A stretch of DNA of 64,000 nt from Leuctra nigra (lineage: Eukaryota > Arthropoda > Insecta > Plecoptera > Leuctridae), in assembly GCA_934045905.1 (NCBI GenBank), contig OW203766.1, positions 25,662,309 to 25,726,308 on the forward strand, written 5' to 3'. Below the pieces are notes generated by a model. That model ran no database searches, was not told the DNA's origin, and saw only the letters and a list, made by a program, of their open reading frames with translations. Both the position numbers and the translations under genes were made by a program. Positions 13,917-25,965 of this stretch are shown one piece after another (within the stretch, counting starts at the first letter, position 1; each line of letters begins with the position of its first letter).

Positions 13917-14105
13917 TCATTACCCAGTGAGAGCTGGATAGGGAGAGAGGGTGACATTCCAATTTACCAGCCGTCTCCGCAGGGGGGATTGCAAGTGTAT
14001 AATGTATATGCAAGCGTGTGTGGATTCCATCAGGGATATCCAAGAAAGAAAACATTTCTCTTTCTGATGGAGAAAGAGGGGAATTCTGGGGAGTTTTACC
14101 CCTAA

Positions 14106-14143
14106 ATGCAACCCACAATGCGTATATGTGTTGCGGCGTGCGT
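14106..14143. repeat. 38-bp dispersed palindrome, copy 3
   Basis: ATGCAACCCACAATGCG ... GTGTTGCGGCGTGCGT; the same design and length as copies 1 and 2 with more substitutions. It is 895 bp from copy 2. Confidence 0.65.
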
Positions 14144-14194
14144 TAACGGATTCTCGACGTGTTTATTACCATTAGTGTTCTTAGCTCCGACAAA

Positions 14195-14800
14195 GTCGTG
14201 TATGAAGAAGTATGATTTTATTGTAAGAAAAAGTTACAGCTGTTCGAATTTGGTTCACGAAAAATCGATTACACGAAGCTCAAATAGCGCGTGTCTAGAA
14301 AATGTCCAATGGATGCTGTTTATTCAAAACAAGGTAATGTATCAAACTGAAATTTTCATATTTCATTTAAAATATATTTCTATCAATTGTGTAACAATAC
14401 ATTTGGATCAATAGAACGAAAATTATGGTATCTTGAAGCTGAGCTTAAAAGCAGAATATACTGGAGATAATTTACTATTTAATTTATTGTTTTATTACCT
14501 ACTTACTCAAGTTTATTTCAGAGAGTAAAATTATCTTCCTCTATTCTGTTTTTAATCTCATCTTCAAGTTTCCATAACTTTTGTTAAAAAAAAATCGATC
14601 GACATATTATATTTCGAATAAAATTTGAAATTGTCATGTTGATATCGTTCGTAGTTTTGAAAAAACGGCGTTTCGGCCATTAGACGTTTTCTAAACGCGC
14701 TATTTGAGCTCCGTATAATCGATTTTTCGACAACCAAATTCAAACAGCTGCTACTTTTTTCCCTACAATGGTAATGTTTTCGAAACTTCCACACATCAAA
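14195..14800. mobile_element. Diverged inverted-repeat element, ~200-bp arms
   Basis: About 14205-14400 and 14575-14790 are inverted copies sharing AATTTGGTT, AAAAATCGATTA, GCTCAAATAGCGCG and AATTTCA-type tracts. Arm similarity is moderate. Frames read outward-in from both arms give related peptides (e.g. RSSNSA in both), which follows from the repeat and does not show coding. No transposase remains. Confidence 0.7.
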
Positions 14801-17026
14801 CCGTACTATGTTATTTATATTATGTGAAATTTTCAGCCTATGTGTGAAGTACTTTTGTCACAGCGATCTCTTGCCCAATGTGCGCTTTTTTTACCCATCC
14901 GTCTATTAGTATCTTAGAGAGTGGAGCTCTGTAAAATCTATGGTACTGACTCTAAAATTATCTATTTACCTTAGCTGAGGATAAAATAATATTCTGAAAA
15001 TCTCTCCACATTCCGCATTAACAAAACATTTGAAGCCAGCTTCGCGATGTCTCACGAAGCCCCTCGGGTGTTTCCGTTTTTCCTAGTTAATAATTAAATT
15101 AGAGCAATGTCGAAGAGTTTTCTGAATACCTCTAGGCTACGTTGAGAGCCTCTCTTACGATGCACCGACGAAACGGCCGATTGTTCTCCACGAAACGTTT
15201 GAAGTAGGAGTTAATGAAATTATACTACTTCGGCAATTAATTTTCTCTTCTCTGTTCGTTGAAACTTGTGAAAACTTAGTTACTATGAAGTCTCTGGATT
15301 GGAATAACTTTCGTAGATTATCTTTTATGTAACGGCGATTATCGTTGTCTTAGTAACCTCTCACTCTTTACTAAGGTCTTCATTATCATTACAATTTCTC
15401 TCAGAAACTTTAAAATTCAGTGAGCAATCTAATATGTTTTAACCTTCTAATGACTAATAATTGAAATTGAGCACTACCACCTGTGCCATAAGTACGTTGA
15501 CCTCTCTTCTGGCACCCAAGTCATTTAGATTTCAACTATCTCAACTTTATTTATATACTGAATTTTATGTGAATATTTAACGAAGTATGTGTTTTGTGGT
15601 TTACCGTTATGCGAGTCACTTATTTGCATGAAACATTGTAATTTTCTGAAACAGCCCACCTGTGTGTAATATTCCATGTAAAAATTAAAATAATTGTGTC
15701 TGGAATTTAAGCAGCACAGTATGAACTATGACTAATACGGAAAGGGATAAACAAACTAGTTACATTTTTTTTAAGAATAGATTTATACTTGACAAGTTTT
15801 TCACTTGGGATGTGTCAGAAAAAAACCTAAAAGTTTCAACTGTCAACTAAAATTAAAATTGTGTCAATATGTGAATTGAATAAAATTTTAACTCAGCCTA
15901 CGTATGTTAATTCAGAGCTATGTACGGTGAAAATAAATAAACGTGTTTTCTTCTTTGAAACGGCGGTTCGTGCAGAATAGCGGGCTGGGCATTATTTTGC
16001 TGTAGCCGTTTGACCTACCACTCGCGCTGAATGAGTTTCCCAGAGGTAGCTTTTTCCGCTCGCATTTCATTCCAGGGACAATTCACTCACATCCACTAAT
16101 TGCATACCCTACTTCTTCGTCAACCACGAAATTGTATTTTAATTGGGTTTAATTAACGGAAAATATGACAAACGGCGCAATTATTATCAAAAATAAAATG
16201 TATAACGAAATAATAAAACAATAGGTCGAATAAAACCAGTTGACAATAAAATGCTTTTAATCAAGTGTCTTTGAATTCTTAAACCACTTGTTTGAGACAA
16301 AAATAGCCATGCACTTCACCAAACAACATGCAGCTTACTATGCTCGTCATGCTAACCTATTTTCAGCATCTCAACTGGGTTAATGGAGTGCAAGATTATA
16401 TGAACGTTGTTGTCATATTTGTGTGCATATTATACCGCTTCACTAATGCGATGGATTTATATAATTGCTAAGTAATGATCCTCAAACTGCCAGAGAAAAT
16501 TCCTCGTTCAAAGATTAATGAATAAATATTTGGCAACATTGACGAAGTAAGAGATCTTCTACAAGAAGTATTTTTTTACATTATTTTCATTTGATCTCTA
16601 TTATAATTGGAATAATTGACATGTTTGTAGAAATGAATTAAATCTAGACGACGATCGTCAGCATCTTTTCTAACTTTCTGATTTTTTTTTATCGAAACTG
16701 CATAATTTCGTTTTGTTCCTCTACAGTACACACTGTTATAAACGATAATATGAAAGTAGTACCTAAGCGACAACTGTGATATTCGTACGATTTTCATAGA
16801 TCCCTAAAGTTCGCAAAAAAAATCAAAATACGTTTGATAACGGATATCGAACTTTTCATTGCTTGTATGAATACTTTACTATTCTTTGTTCAAACCAATT
16901 GTGCATAGCAGGCAACGTCTTAGTTTATTTCTATATTTGATGAAAAAATGTTCACGATTTTTTAGAGTTTTATTTTTACTCTCTATAGCTACCTACAGAT
17001 TGAAACATAGAAATGGATCCTACCAA

Positions 17027-17097
17027 TAACGACGCCACGTCAACAGCGCCGCGACGACGCGTGTAGCATTATGACGTAGCGGCGTCGGCGTCGACTT
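17027..17097. other. CpG-rich ACG/GTC block
   Basis: ACGACGCCACGTCAACAGCG, GCGACGACGCGTG and GCGGCGTCGGCGTCGAC. Flanks are ordinary AT-rich sequence. Confidence 0.6.
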
Positions 17098-17279
17098 TTA
17101 TTAAATCCAAGGAATCACGGAAGATGCGGCTTACCCACAGGATCCAGAAGGATAATCCCGATGTATTCCAAATATTTCATCTCGAATGACAGAGGATTTC
17201 AACGTCTTGTAGACTAGAAAATATCGTGTTTTAGTGATTTGGAAATGATAGCTTTTAGATGAGATAGATTTATTAAAGA

Positions 17280-17660
17280 TAACACACCTTGTCGTTTCGT
17301 TCGGCAGTTGTTTCGGGGGGCATTGAACTCTAGTCGTGCCAGACAGTCGACGGGAATCGAGTGAGAGTACTCAATTTTGACTTCTCGTTTTTGGTGAGGA
17401 GGGGATGTCGAGTGGGGAAGGGGAGGTTTTGACTATGTTTGTGTGTGTGTAGCTAGAGAATTCTGGATTGGTTATCGGTTGTTTTTTGGAAAGTTACGTC
17501 TGCGTGGGGCAAGTGGGTCATTCAAGGTCAATATTTGAAGGGGTTGGGAACGGAGAAGGGGGGTGGAGGGCTGGTTTTTGGGGAGTTTTGCCAGGACGCC
17601 CCGACATAGTGGCGCCAAAGTTGGCGAGGTAGGAGAGACGCCGGCGGAATGTTTTGTTCA
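17280..17660. other. G-rich, CpG-containing island without a gene call
   Basis: Runs of GGGG, GGCGCC and GACGCCGGCGG contrast with flanking AT-rich DNA. Short frames exist on both strands but have no protein-like composition. It could be an alternative promoter or a decayed repeat. Confidence 0.3.
17522..17530 (+). promoter_or_regulatory. Perfect FTZ-F1-type site TCAAGGTCA
   Basis: TCAAGGTCA matches the FTZ-F1/SF-1 monomer consensus and lies in a G-rich stretch (17280-17660) unlike its surroundings. A nine-base match can easily be chance. Confidence 0.2.
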
Positions 17661-19317
17661 ATTCGAGACGAATTTAGAATTCCCGAACATCGACAACTGG
17701 CTGATAAACATAACTGATACCGTACCTGATTCACCATTGATGAGATTCACACAATAGTGGGTTATTCTTGGATGATTGACTCGCATAATCGATTTATTGA
17801 TGATTAGTCACGGATATCGACACGTGTCGTCGTTCAGAGCGATGGTATTTCTAGAACGAGACGATCGTTGAACTGGAGTTCTCATTGTTAATTCAGTTTT
17901 CAGACTTCTGCTTTTAGATTGGCGAGATGTGAAGGTGACAAGAAGAAGGAAGGGTGTATAAATGAAAGTTTAAAATGTGTCAAGTAATTAGCAATCTCTT
18001 CTTCTAGAAAGAGATGGAATCAAGAAAATTACTAAGCTATAAAAGTGCAGAGACATATTTCGCTTTCTATCAAGATTCCAGTATTAAATGGGCTTGAGTA
18101 AAGATCTTATAGCAGGAGATTATTTTTGTTTGAGAGCTGAGAACCAGTCGTTATCTCCGAATTGTCTTGTCTCGGGTATTGTAATTTATTTCATCCTTGA
18201 CGCTCTCCCAAGTTTTTCATATCGTTCTCGTTATCCCAGTGACGAAAATCAGAGAGCCACAAATAAAAGATTTCCAGTTGTTTGGCGCTCATCTTAAAGC
18301 GGATGTGGCATGTGGTTTGGTGGAGAAAAAAAATACGAATTTGTAGAAAACTGCAAATGGGATAGAAATCTTGCGTTTCTCTTTAAAAGAAAAATAAATG
18401 AAAGGAAAGCGCAGGAAATATTATAGAGTTGATAAAATGATTTCCTCTGGAAAACCGGGAAAGCGTTTGTTTGCAGCGGAGTCAACCCAATTAGCTATGT
18501 CTAGAAGGCCGTGCTATTTCATACATAAATATTGCCCGGCTCTTGCTGAGTAGGAGAGGAGAGGAAGATAAGTTGGGAAATTAACAAATTAGTGTGCTTC
18601 TCATTGCAGCCAACCTTGCTTGAAACTCGTTTACAGTAAGAATTGTCAGACGGTTAATTACTAATAGGTAATTAACAATTAATATAGAATACAGCTTTTC
18701 GAGATGAGCGTTTCACTAAATTGCAACCAAAACGGTTTAGAATTCTACAGGAGTTTTAAGGCCTAATATACGGACCAATGTTTTGAATTAAGAAATTAAG
18801 ATCGAGATATAAGCTTCACCACAAACTCAACTATATTAAGGACACACGACAAATGAATTACATAAAATTAAGAATAATCCGTAATTTCGGTTCAAAAATG
18901 TTACATACGTTATGTGACAAATATATGGCGCCTTGATTCAAATCCTTGTAATCCAGATTAATCCTTTTGAAACAGGTTTTGGAAGCAGTTACGATATTTA
19001 CAATTTGCTCTGAAAGCGCAATGAATTCTCCTAGATTTCTAGGGCTTTGAAAGGTCACAGCAGTGAAGTATGAAGGTAATCTTCGTAACATACTCTCACG
19101 TTGAGCATTATTAACAGTCCAACGTCTACCGATTTCAAAAGAACATTTTTACAGTTCACTTCACAATCGTTTAAAATATGTTTTACAAGTTTTCAGTAGA
19201 AGTTTTAGCAGTGATTTAAGAACGAATACTTGCATTTGAAAGTTAACTCTATATAAGCAAATCCTAAGTTTTATCTACAAGTATTTCAATATAGTTAAAC
19301 TTTACATCATTCCTGGA

Positions 19318-19765
19318 ATACGCTTAGTGTAACGCGTTGATAAGCGAGCACCGAAACGGGCAACATTAAATATCCATTATCAGACTTGCAATCCAACTTT
19401 GTAAGCCATCTGAACACTCCGGAGGTATTATAACCGTGTCATTTGCTGGGATCATGGTCCCTATAGGAATTTCATACACATTTCGTAGCAGATTTCGTTG
19501 CTACGATACCTAACAGCTAAACTACCAAATTACATCAATTTTCCGATGACACAAATTGACCGATTTGCTATAATTCATTAGGTCACTTATCAGGACTGTT
19601 ATGAATGTTAAGTGAAAAAAAATGCCTGCTTGTTACTCGTTTGACCTGTAATGCGGAAAGACAGACAGACAGACAGACAGACAGACATACAGACAGACAG
19701 GCAAAAACAGAGATTCGAGACATAAGTTCAAATAAAGACGCTCGCTTCGCTCACTTGACAATTTC
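19318..19765. mobile_element. Fragment of the 23946-25838 repeat family
   Basis: AGTGTAACGCGTTGATAAGC at the left edge matches the complement of 25787-25838 over about 45 bases. At the right, after a GACA microsatellite, GCAAAAACAGAGATTCGAG then GACGCTCGCTTCGCTCAC parallels the complement of 24325-24415. Confidence 0.55.
19660..19700. repeat. (GACA)n microsatellite
   Basis: About ten ACAG/GACA units with one CATAC interruption, inside the 19318-19765 repeat fragment. Confidence 0.95.
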
Positions 19766-20323
19766 TTACAGAGATTCTCCAATTTTTTAATTCATTTTTA
19801 ACAAATAATATTACATATTTAAATTTATTTTGTTTCATTTTATTTTGTTTATGTTCATGAACGACAGATTTATAAATTATTCATGAAACACAATTTGAAA
19901 ATATAAATGTTATTTTATTTTGTTTTCATCTCCTTAGGACAACAAAAACAAAATGGTTCAGGCTACCGACCGTCAGCTGTATTTCCAATAGGCTTCGTTA
20001 CGTTGAGTAGATCTTTCCCTCTTTCACTCTTTTTTGTGTTGCTTTTGGCGCGAAAGCGTTATCATTTTCCTGAATGGTTCCAGCGAGATTTTTACCTTTC
20101 ATAATTGAAAATGCCCGCGGCTGCTGTATAACAAGAGTAATTACGTAGTAAACGCTGTAATGCAAGTTTCATAACAGCGTGTATTGTTATCGCGTAAATG
20201 GGCTATGAAAATGGATTTAATAAGTGTCCGAGTAACAGGCATGGAGAGGTTTTGTTCTCATTTTTTTTTAATATTAGCTATTTTCAAAACTGTTTGAAAC
20301 TTGATTGAACGAAGAGTCCTTAA

Positions 20324-20432
20324 GGGCCAGTATTTCAATGCTCTGCTAATACTATTATTAGTTGAATGTCATTGGTTGTTCATATGGCACTTGTGTTTAA
20401 AATTTAGCAATTAAGGTATTGACAAACTGGCC
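20324..20432. mobile_element. Short relative of the GGGCC Harbinger-like MITE
   Basis: The left end is GGGCCAGTATTTCAATGCTC and the right end reverse-complements to GGCCAGTTTGTCAATACC. Both resemble the 11329-11472 element. A TTA can be read on each side if one extra A/T is counted as element. The interior carries CATTGGTTGTTCATATGGC, matching the CAACCAATGAC region of the 11329 copy in inverted orientation. Confidence 0.68.
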
Positions 20433-23400
20433 TTTAGTGAATATTTCAGAGGTCATCAAGTAAAACTTACTATGGAATTTTTTGTTTCCGATTCAAATTA
20501 TGTAAATGAATCGATCTTGTTTAATTTAAAAAAAATTAACATATGTATATTTTGAAACTAAAAAGTATTATTAAATGAATTACCAAAAAGGATATTATGC
20601 TCGCAAAATGTTTCGTACATACCGAAAAGACACAATGAAATTGCGAAACGGCATTATTAATCAACTCCATTCGCGGGTCATTGCAAATAATTATACGAGA
20701 TCCAGCTTAAAGAGAATAATTCCAGTTGTTCATTCCATTTTATGTAAGTTTCAAATGAGTAACTGTATCAACCATTTTAAGATACAATCACCTGGAGTAG
20801 ATTAATTACAAAGCCAACTTGCAAACGCAAAGCGGACTTGCATGGGGAAGTCACAGGTTGCGAGAGAAGAAGGGGTTAGGGGGCTCTAAAAACTATATAC
20901 ATGCGTATATTAAATAATTCCAGGGACCACTTTCCAGGTCGACAAGGGCTGTATAATATTCTATCTCTACTTGCTACTACCAGGCTCTAATCCTCACGCG
21001 GTATCGGGGCTTTGCTTGGATGATTCCTGACCTCTGACATTTTATATACCTGACCAACATGACGCGAAGCAAAGTGCAAAATTGAGACTCCTTTTTTATG
21101 CTGGGATTTTTGTTTTTTGTAATGTTCGTTACTGTATGTGTGTTTTCTTTTTTACATCCCAGTTCCATCAACGGGATGCTACTAAAAAGCGATGAAATCC
21201 AGGAATAGAAATGTTAAAAGTTGCATTACATTGTTCAGGAGAAGAACTCTGAGTTTTTTTTTGTAATTTTCAACCTAGATGTGAACTCTAGGAAATTTCA
21301 ATGCGAGGATCTTCAGAATAAATTGTACGATAATCATAAATATTGTTGTTAATGCAAACAAAATAGAAATACTGTTGTGATTTTAACTTTAGATATTACT
21401 TTTGAAATGTATGCAATGTGCAACACCTTATGAGACATCTTCAAAAAATAGATTATGCAACTACCTATTTACTTATAATACTAAACGGGTGTTAATATTG
21501 AATATTTTAATTTTTGAGCTATTTTTTTTTAGAATAACATGTAATATTAGTGAAATATAATATTTTTGTTGTATCTGCAATAAAACAGTCTACATCGGAC
21601 CGATTAATAAAAAAATAAATTTAAACCCAAAAATTAAAGAAACATCTCAAATATTTTTGGAGTAAAGCCCACCTCATTTCCACATCAGAACATATTTTTG
21701 AACCTATTTCGAAATCTCTGTACTCACAAAATAATCCCAATTGTATTGCATATCCACAAATTGACTTGCAAATAAGAATATTTTAAAGATACTTGCGCTT
21801 GTTATGTAAATGCATCAAACCAATTCCAACAAAATATCTAATTTTCTAGTCGGATTTGTTTCGCCCATTAGGATAGATCTTCTTTAGGAGAGAGGTTGAC
21901 ATTGTATTTGTTAGCGGCCGTAACCTTATCCTCCATTGGCGTTGTTGGCATTGTTCCACGGCTGCTTCTTGCCGTCGGGACGCTCACGACGACGCCCGCC
22001 GCGACGCTAGAGACGCCTACACGCCGACGTCAAGTGGGTCACTATCATGAACTAACCTAGGTTCCTCAAGGTTCAATGTTAAGATTGTAACACGTCGGCG
22101 TTTTAGAGTGAAATGGACGTGTCTTTTTCAATTTAGCCAGAGGTTTTTGCCGTCCACACCAATATTGACATCGTGAGATCCAAGAAAATTTGAATTTAAT
22201 TTTTGTTTGAAGAAAAGTTAATTTTTTCGAAAAAATGTTATTGTGTAGAATACTCAATAAATACCAATTCAATATAACGTTTCACAAAGTGTTTATTTAT
22301 TAAAATAACTCTATTTCGCTTCAAGTGTATAGACGTTATAAAATTTTAATGCGAAACTTCGTTCTGTACATCTCCAAAAAATGAATGAGATATTGTTCAT
22401 TGCTGTCATAATTCCAAACGTTCGTTTCTAGTTCGTCGTTTATCGTTTTCCTGCGGCAGAATTATATTTTCTACCTAGCTTTTATCTTTCACCACTATTT
22501 TAATAAATTAAACACTTTAGTTTGTCCATGAATAAAATTTATGCTAAGCTTTATGAATGAAAATATATTTGCATTTTCGTAATAGGATTAACGATCGTAC
22601 AAGGAGAAAAGACAGTTTTTGAACATACAATATCGCATGTCGTCAAATCAAAGTATACATATCAAGCAGCCGATCCGAATCCTCATTGAAAATTTATGAA
22701 TCAGAAATATCATCTTTGTAAATGTCAAAGTTTACTTTTGTACATACCGCATAGCGCTGTATTCATACATTGTGTGTAGAAACACTACTAGACTACTTTA
22801 TCAATATGTCATTAAGCTTATAGGAATTAAGTTGTACTGTTTCTTTCCTAACTACTTTCTTCGATTTTTATTTAAAAGTTGTAGTATGAGCTGCTTGGAA
22901 CAGTTTGATTAGACATTTCTTCTGAAAACAATTATTTTCTGTTAAGAACTATAGTGACCCTAATATGTTTGACCTTTCCTATATACTACTCTCTGAACAC
23001 CATAATTGTCATGAAAGAAATAAAAGGATTACTTATTTATTTCTCTTTAATGGGCTTAATGCATTAAGGTCAGATTGCCGTGTGGTTGTGTGGGGTTAAT
23101 TTAATTCCAATAATCTTAGCTGATCACCTCCCTAAGGCATCAATAAGATGTACAATGGTAGAATTGCCAGTTATTTAAAAACAGTAAAACAAAATAATGT
23201 GTCAATGGCATTTTGTCGCCTAACTTCAATTGTTTTTTCTCTAATAAGTGCAATATTAAAACAAAATCAATGGAGTCAGAATGGTTAGGTCAAGTAATCT
23301 TGCACATGTGGTAAAAATTTCATCTCAGTTGGTTCAGCCTGATATGTTCAAATAGCTTTACAGTATGCACACAATTGATTAATTGCATTTACTAAAAACA

Positions 23401-23590
23401 TTTTTCTATTTGATAACAACTATCTCTATCAACAATCTACAATTGTTAGCAGTTTAAATCGAACGTGCGGTGAAGAGCATCAGGGGAAAATGGCATATTG
23501 TATGCATTAGTTTCACTCACACAACAGCCAGCTTTAATCTTCATCTAATGAACATCAGGAATGGTTCAAGTCGTGGTAAAAAGCCACCTC
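20433..23590. other. No gene seen
   Basis: AT-rich, one CpG block (21950-22031); the right edge meets the assembly gap. A 76-codon frame at 20575-20805 is not recognised. Confidence 0.55.
21950..22031. other. CpG-rich ACG/GTC block
   Basis: ACGACGACGCCCGCCGCGAC and ACGCCTACACGCCGACGTC, about 80 bases long, with no supporting open frame. Confidence 0.6.
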
Positions 23591-23790
23591 NNNNNNNNNN
23601 NNNNNNNNNNNNNNNNNNNNNNNNNNNNNNNNNNNNNNNNNNNNNNNNNNNNNNNNNNNNNNNNNNNNNNNNNNNNNNNNNNNNNNNNNNNNNNNNNNNN
23701 NNNNNNNNNNNNNNNNNNNNNNNNNNNNNNNNNNNNNNNNNNNNNNNNNNNNNNNNNNNNNNNNNNNNNNNNNNNNNNNNNNNNNNNNNN
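23591..23790. other. Assembly gap (200 N)
   Basis: Exactly 200 undetermined bases, a size typical of a scaffold joining gap rather than a measured length. The sequence to its right runs into the 23946-25838 repeat, so a repeat-induced break is plausible. Confidence 0.99.
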
Positions 23791-24380
23791 CTTTTTCAGA
23801 GGAAATTTGTTTTTGTTGAGTTTTCGGGTTCTTTGATAATTTGGCTCTGAGCGAAATTGAAATTACAACACATCAGCAACACGCTCGTTGCTCGTCAAAT
23901 TTGGCAATGGATAAATAAATTACATTTACTTACTAACTTACATAACAGCGTGTATAACGGGTTGAAAAAAGAGCACGAGCGAGAATGACTGTTTGAATGT
24001 GTCAAATAGAGGCATACATTTACAAACGGAACCCTTTGCAGTTACTTTGTGTCAGGTCGATTTGCCCCCATTTTCATCATGGTTATCATATAATTGTATA
24101 AATACACTCGCACAAATAATAGTCGTTTTTAGTTGGTTTGAGTTTACGTTTGTACAACGTAAATATAATTAATTACATAGGAATAACGGGTGCATAAATT
24201 TATACGCTCTGTAGCGAAAACAAATCGAATAATTCGCAATTTATTACAGTGTGTTGCATTTACTTTATCAATTGATATTTCATATAAAATTATCTGCTAA
24301 TGTTTTGGTCTCAATGATCACGCATAGTTGAGCGAGCGTGGCGAGCGTCACCACGGTACTCTTATGGCACTTTCTCTGTG

Positions 24381-24410
24381 TTTTTGTTTGTTTGTTTGTT
24401 TGTTTTTTTG
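24381..24410. repeat. (TTTG)n microsatellite
   Basis: Pure TTTG units within the 23946-25838 element, at the place where its relative at 19660 carries GACA units. Confidence 0.93.
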
Positions 24411-25045
24411 CCTGCACTGCCCAGGTCAAACCGCACAACCAATCGATCTGAAATTTTGTACACATACTAACGTAATCTATGCGATCCCTGGGATCTTTTC
24501 TGAACGAGATCCTGTGATTGGTTCAAATTTTATAAAAATTATCTTTCGATTGGTTGGTTCGATCAATTTGAAATTTAGCAAAGTTATTGCAACCAACATT
24601 GTACCCAATCAAAAAATAATTCAGCCAAATCCTCCAATTGGTTCAAATTTGAAACCATTTTTCCTGTGATTTTTGAAATTTAAACTGGAACCGATTGACC
24701 GACCAACTAAAAACTTCGCATGGTCATTGGTACCAACATTTAAGGTATTTTTGCCAATTTTCACTCTAATCTGTCGTTATTTTCAAAAGTTTTTGTCATT
24801 TTAGGGACATTTTGCGTGTTGGCTGTCAAATTCACGGCGACTTCGAATCTACAAGGCAAGGTAGTTAGAGCAGAAAGTTTTAAACGATATGAAACTAATA
24901 ATGACCGTTCAACAGATTGATCTGATATTGTGTACACACACTACATATCATATCATATGGGTGGTCCCAAGTATATTTTTTGAACGAAATCCTGTGATTT
25001 TTGAAAATTAACAAGGAACCGTTCAATCATAAAGGTTTAATCGAT

Positions 25046-25096
25046 CAACTTAAAACTTAGCAAGGATTGGCAACTTAAAACTTAGCAAGGATTGGC
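25046..25096 (+). repeat. 25-bp perfect duplication
   Basis: Two adjacent copies of a 25-base unit beginning CAACTTAAAACTTAGCAAGG, inside the 23946-25838 element. Confidence 0.9.
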
Positions 25097-25899
25097 ACCA
25101 ATATTTTTCATTTGTATACTTAATTTAAAACGGCCTATAGCCACACCACCATTTGACCTATCAAATGGTCTTCGATTAATCTGATCAATCAAACTCATAT
25201 TTTGCATGGTCGTTCAGACCAACATTGTCTCTTATTTTACAAATTTTCAGCCCTACCAGTCAAGAACATAGATGCACTTATTGACAGTTTTAATAACTGT
25301 CAGAAATGACATTTCAAAACAGAAATTCCACTGCATTCTGGGTTGCTCTATGTAGCAAAGCAAAGTTTATAGATGGCTATTCTCAATATCAAGTAAGACA
25401 GATTCTTTTCTTAGTTGATCATATTGCAATACATAATGTAGTTAAAATGTAATGTAGGTATTTCATATACATAGGTATAGGTATACCTTATCTAAAATAA
25501 TTCATTTTACGATATGGATTGTGTTTCACAGTTATGAAAACGACGTTTTGACTAGATAACATCATATTTTACACATTTCCAGCACAATCGGTCAAGAATT
25601 TACAGACTTATTGCTGTTTTAAGTGTTTGAATATCTGTCCAAAGAGATTGATGGAAAAATATCAGTACAATAATCTGTTATTTAATTGATCCAGAGTGTT
25701 TATGAAAAGTTGCAAGGAAAATTGGTAATAAATAATGTTTAGTAAGTTATCTTTGATTGAATGGATCGTGCTATGATTGGCGATGTCGTGCGTGTCGGTG
25801 CTCGCTCATCAACGCGTTACACCGAGCGTTTTCCTAGTTACAACTTGATTGGAAAATCAGTTTATTAAACCGTTTCAGCCAACCAGAGGATTTGGCGCA

Positions 25900-25965
25900 A
25901 AAACTATGTGTCATAGTTGTCATATAGTTGACACATAGTTGTCATATGTGTCATATAACATGAGT
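25900..25965. repeat. Short minisatellite of GTCATA/GTTGTCATA units
   Basis: CATAGTTGTCATATAGTTG and similar units repeat irregularly, with TGTGTCATA at both ends. Confidence 0.7.

Larger units (their letters stand above)
11473..14194. other. No gene seen
   Basis: Holds the 12540 GC-richer stretch, two 38-bp palindromes and the GA microsatellite. A 100-codon minus frame at 13092-13394 crosses a palindrome and is not protein-like. Confidence 0.55.
14801..19317. other. No gene seen
   Basis: AT-rich except for the CpG block at 17027 and the G-rich island at 17280-17660. No splice-bounded coding segment recognised. Confidence 0.55.
23946..25838. mobile_element. Large degenerate non-coding transposon
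   Basis: The left edge (about 23946, CAGCGTGTATAACGGGTTG...) and the right edge (25787-25838, complement ACGCTCGGTGTAACGCGTTG) look like diverged terminal repeats. The interior repeats phrases such as ATCCTGTGATT, GGTACCAACATT and GACCGTTCAACAGA, a (TTTG)n tract (24381-24410) and a 25-bp duplication. Pieces of the same family occur at 19318-19765, about 27160-27260, 60893-60960 and 62995-63275. There is no transposase frame. Confidence 0.6.

Noticed and set aside
13843..14118. Overlapping frames on both strands with Ser/Leu and Arg/Glu repeats
   Set aside because: Produced by the GA microsatellite at 13868-13916.
23470..23850. Plus-strand frames of 126 and 91 codons
   Set aside because: Their length is almost entirely undetermined bases of the assembly gap.
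24328..24669. 113-codon plus frame with a Cys/Leu/Phe run
   Set aside because: The hydrophobic run is the (TTTG)n repeat; the rest is the non-coding 23946-25838 element.
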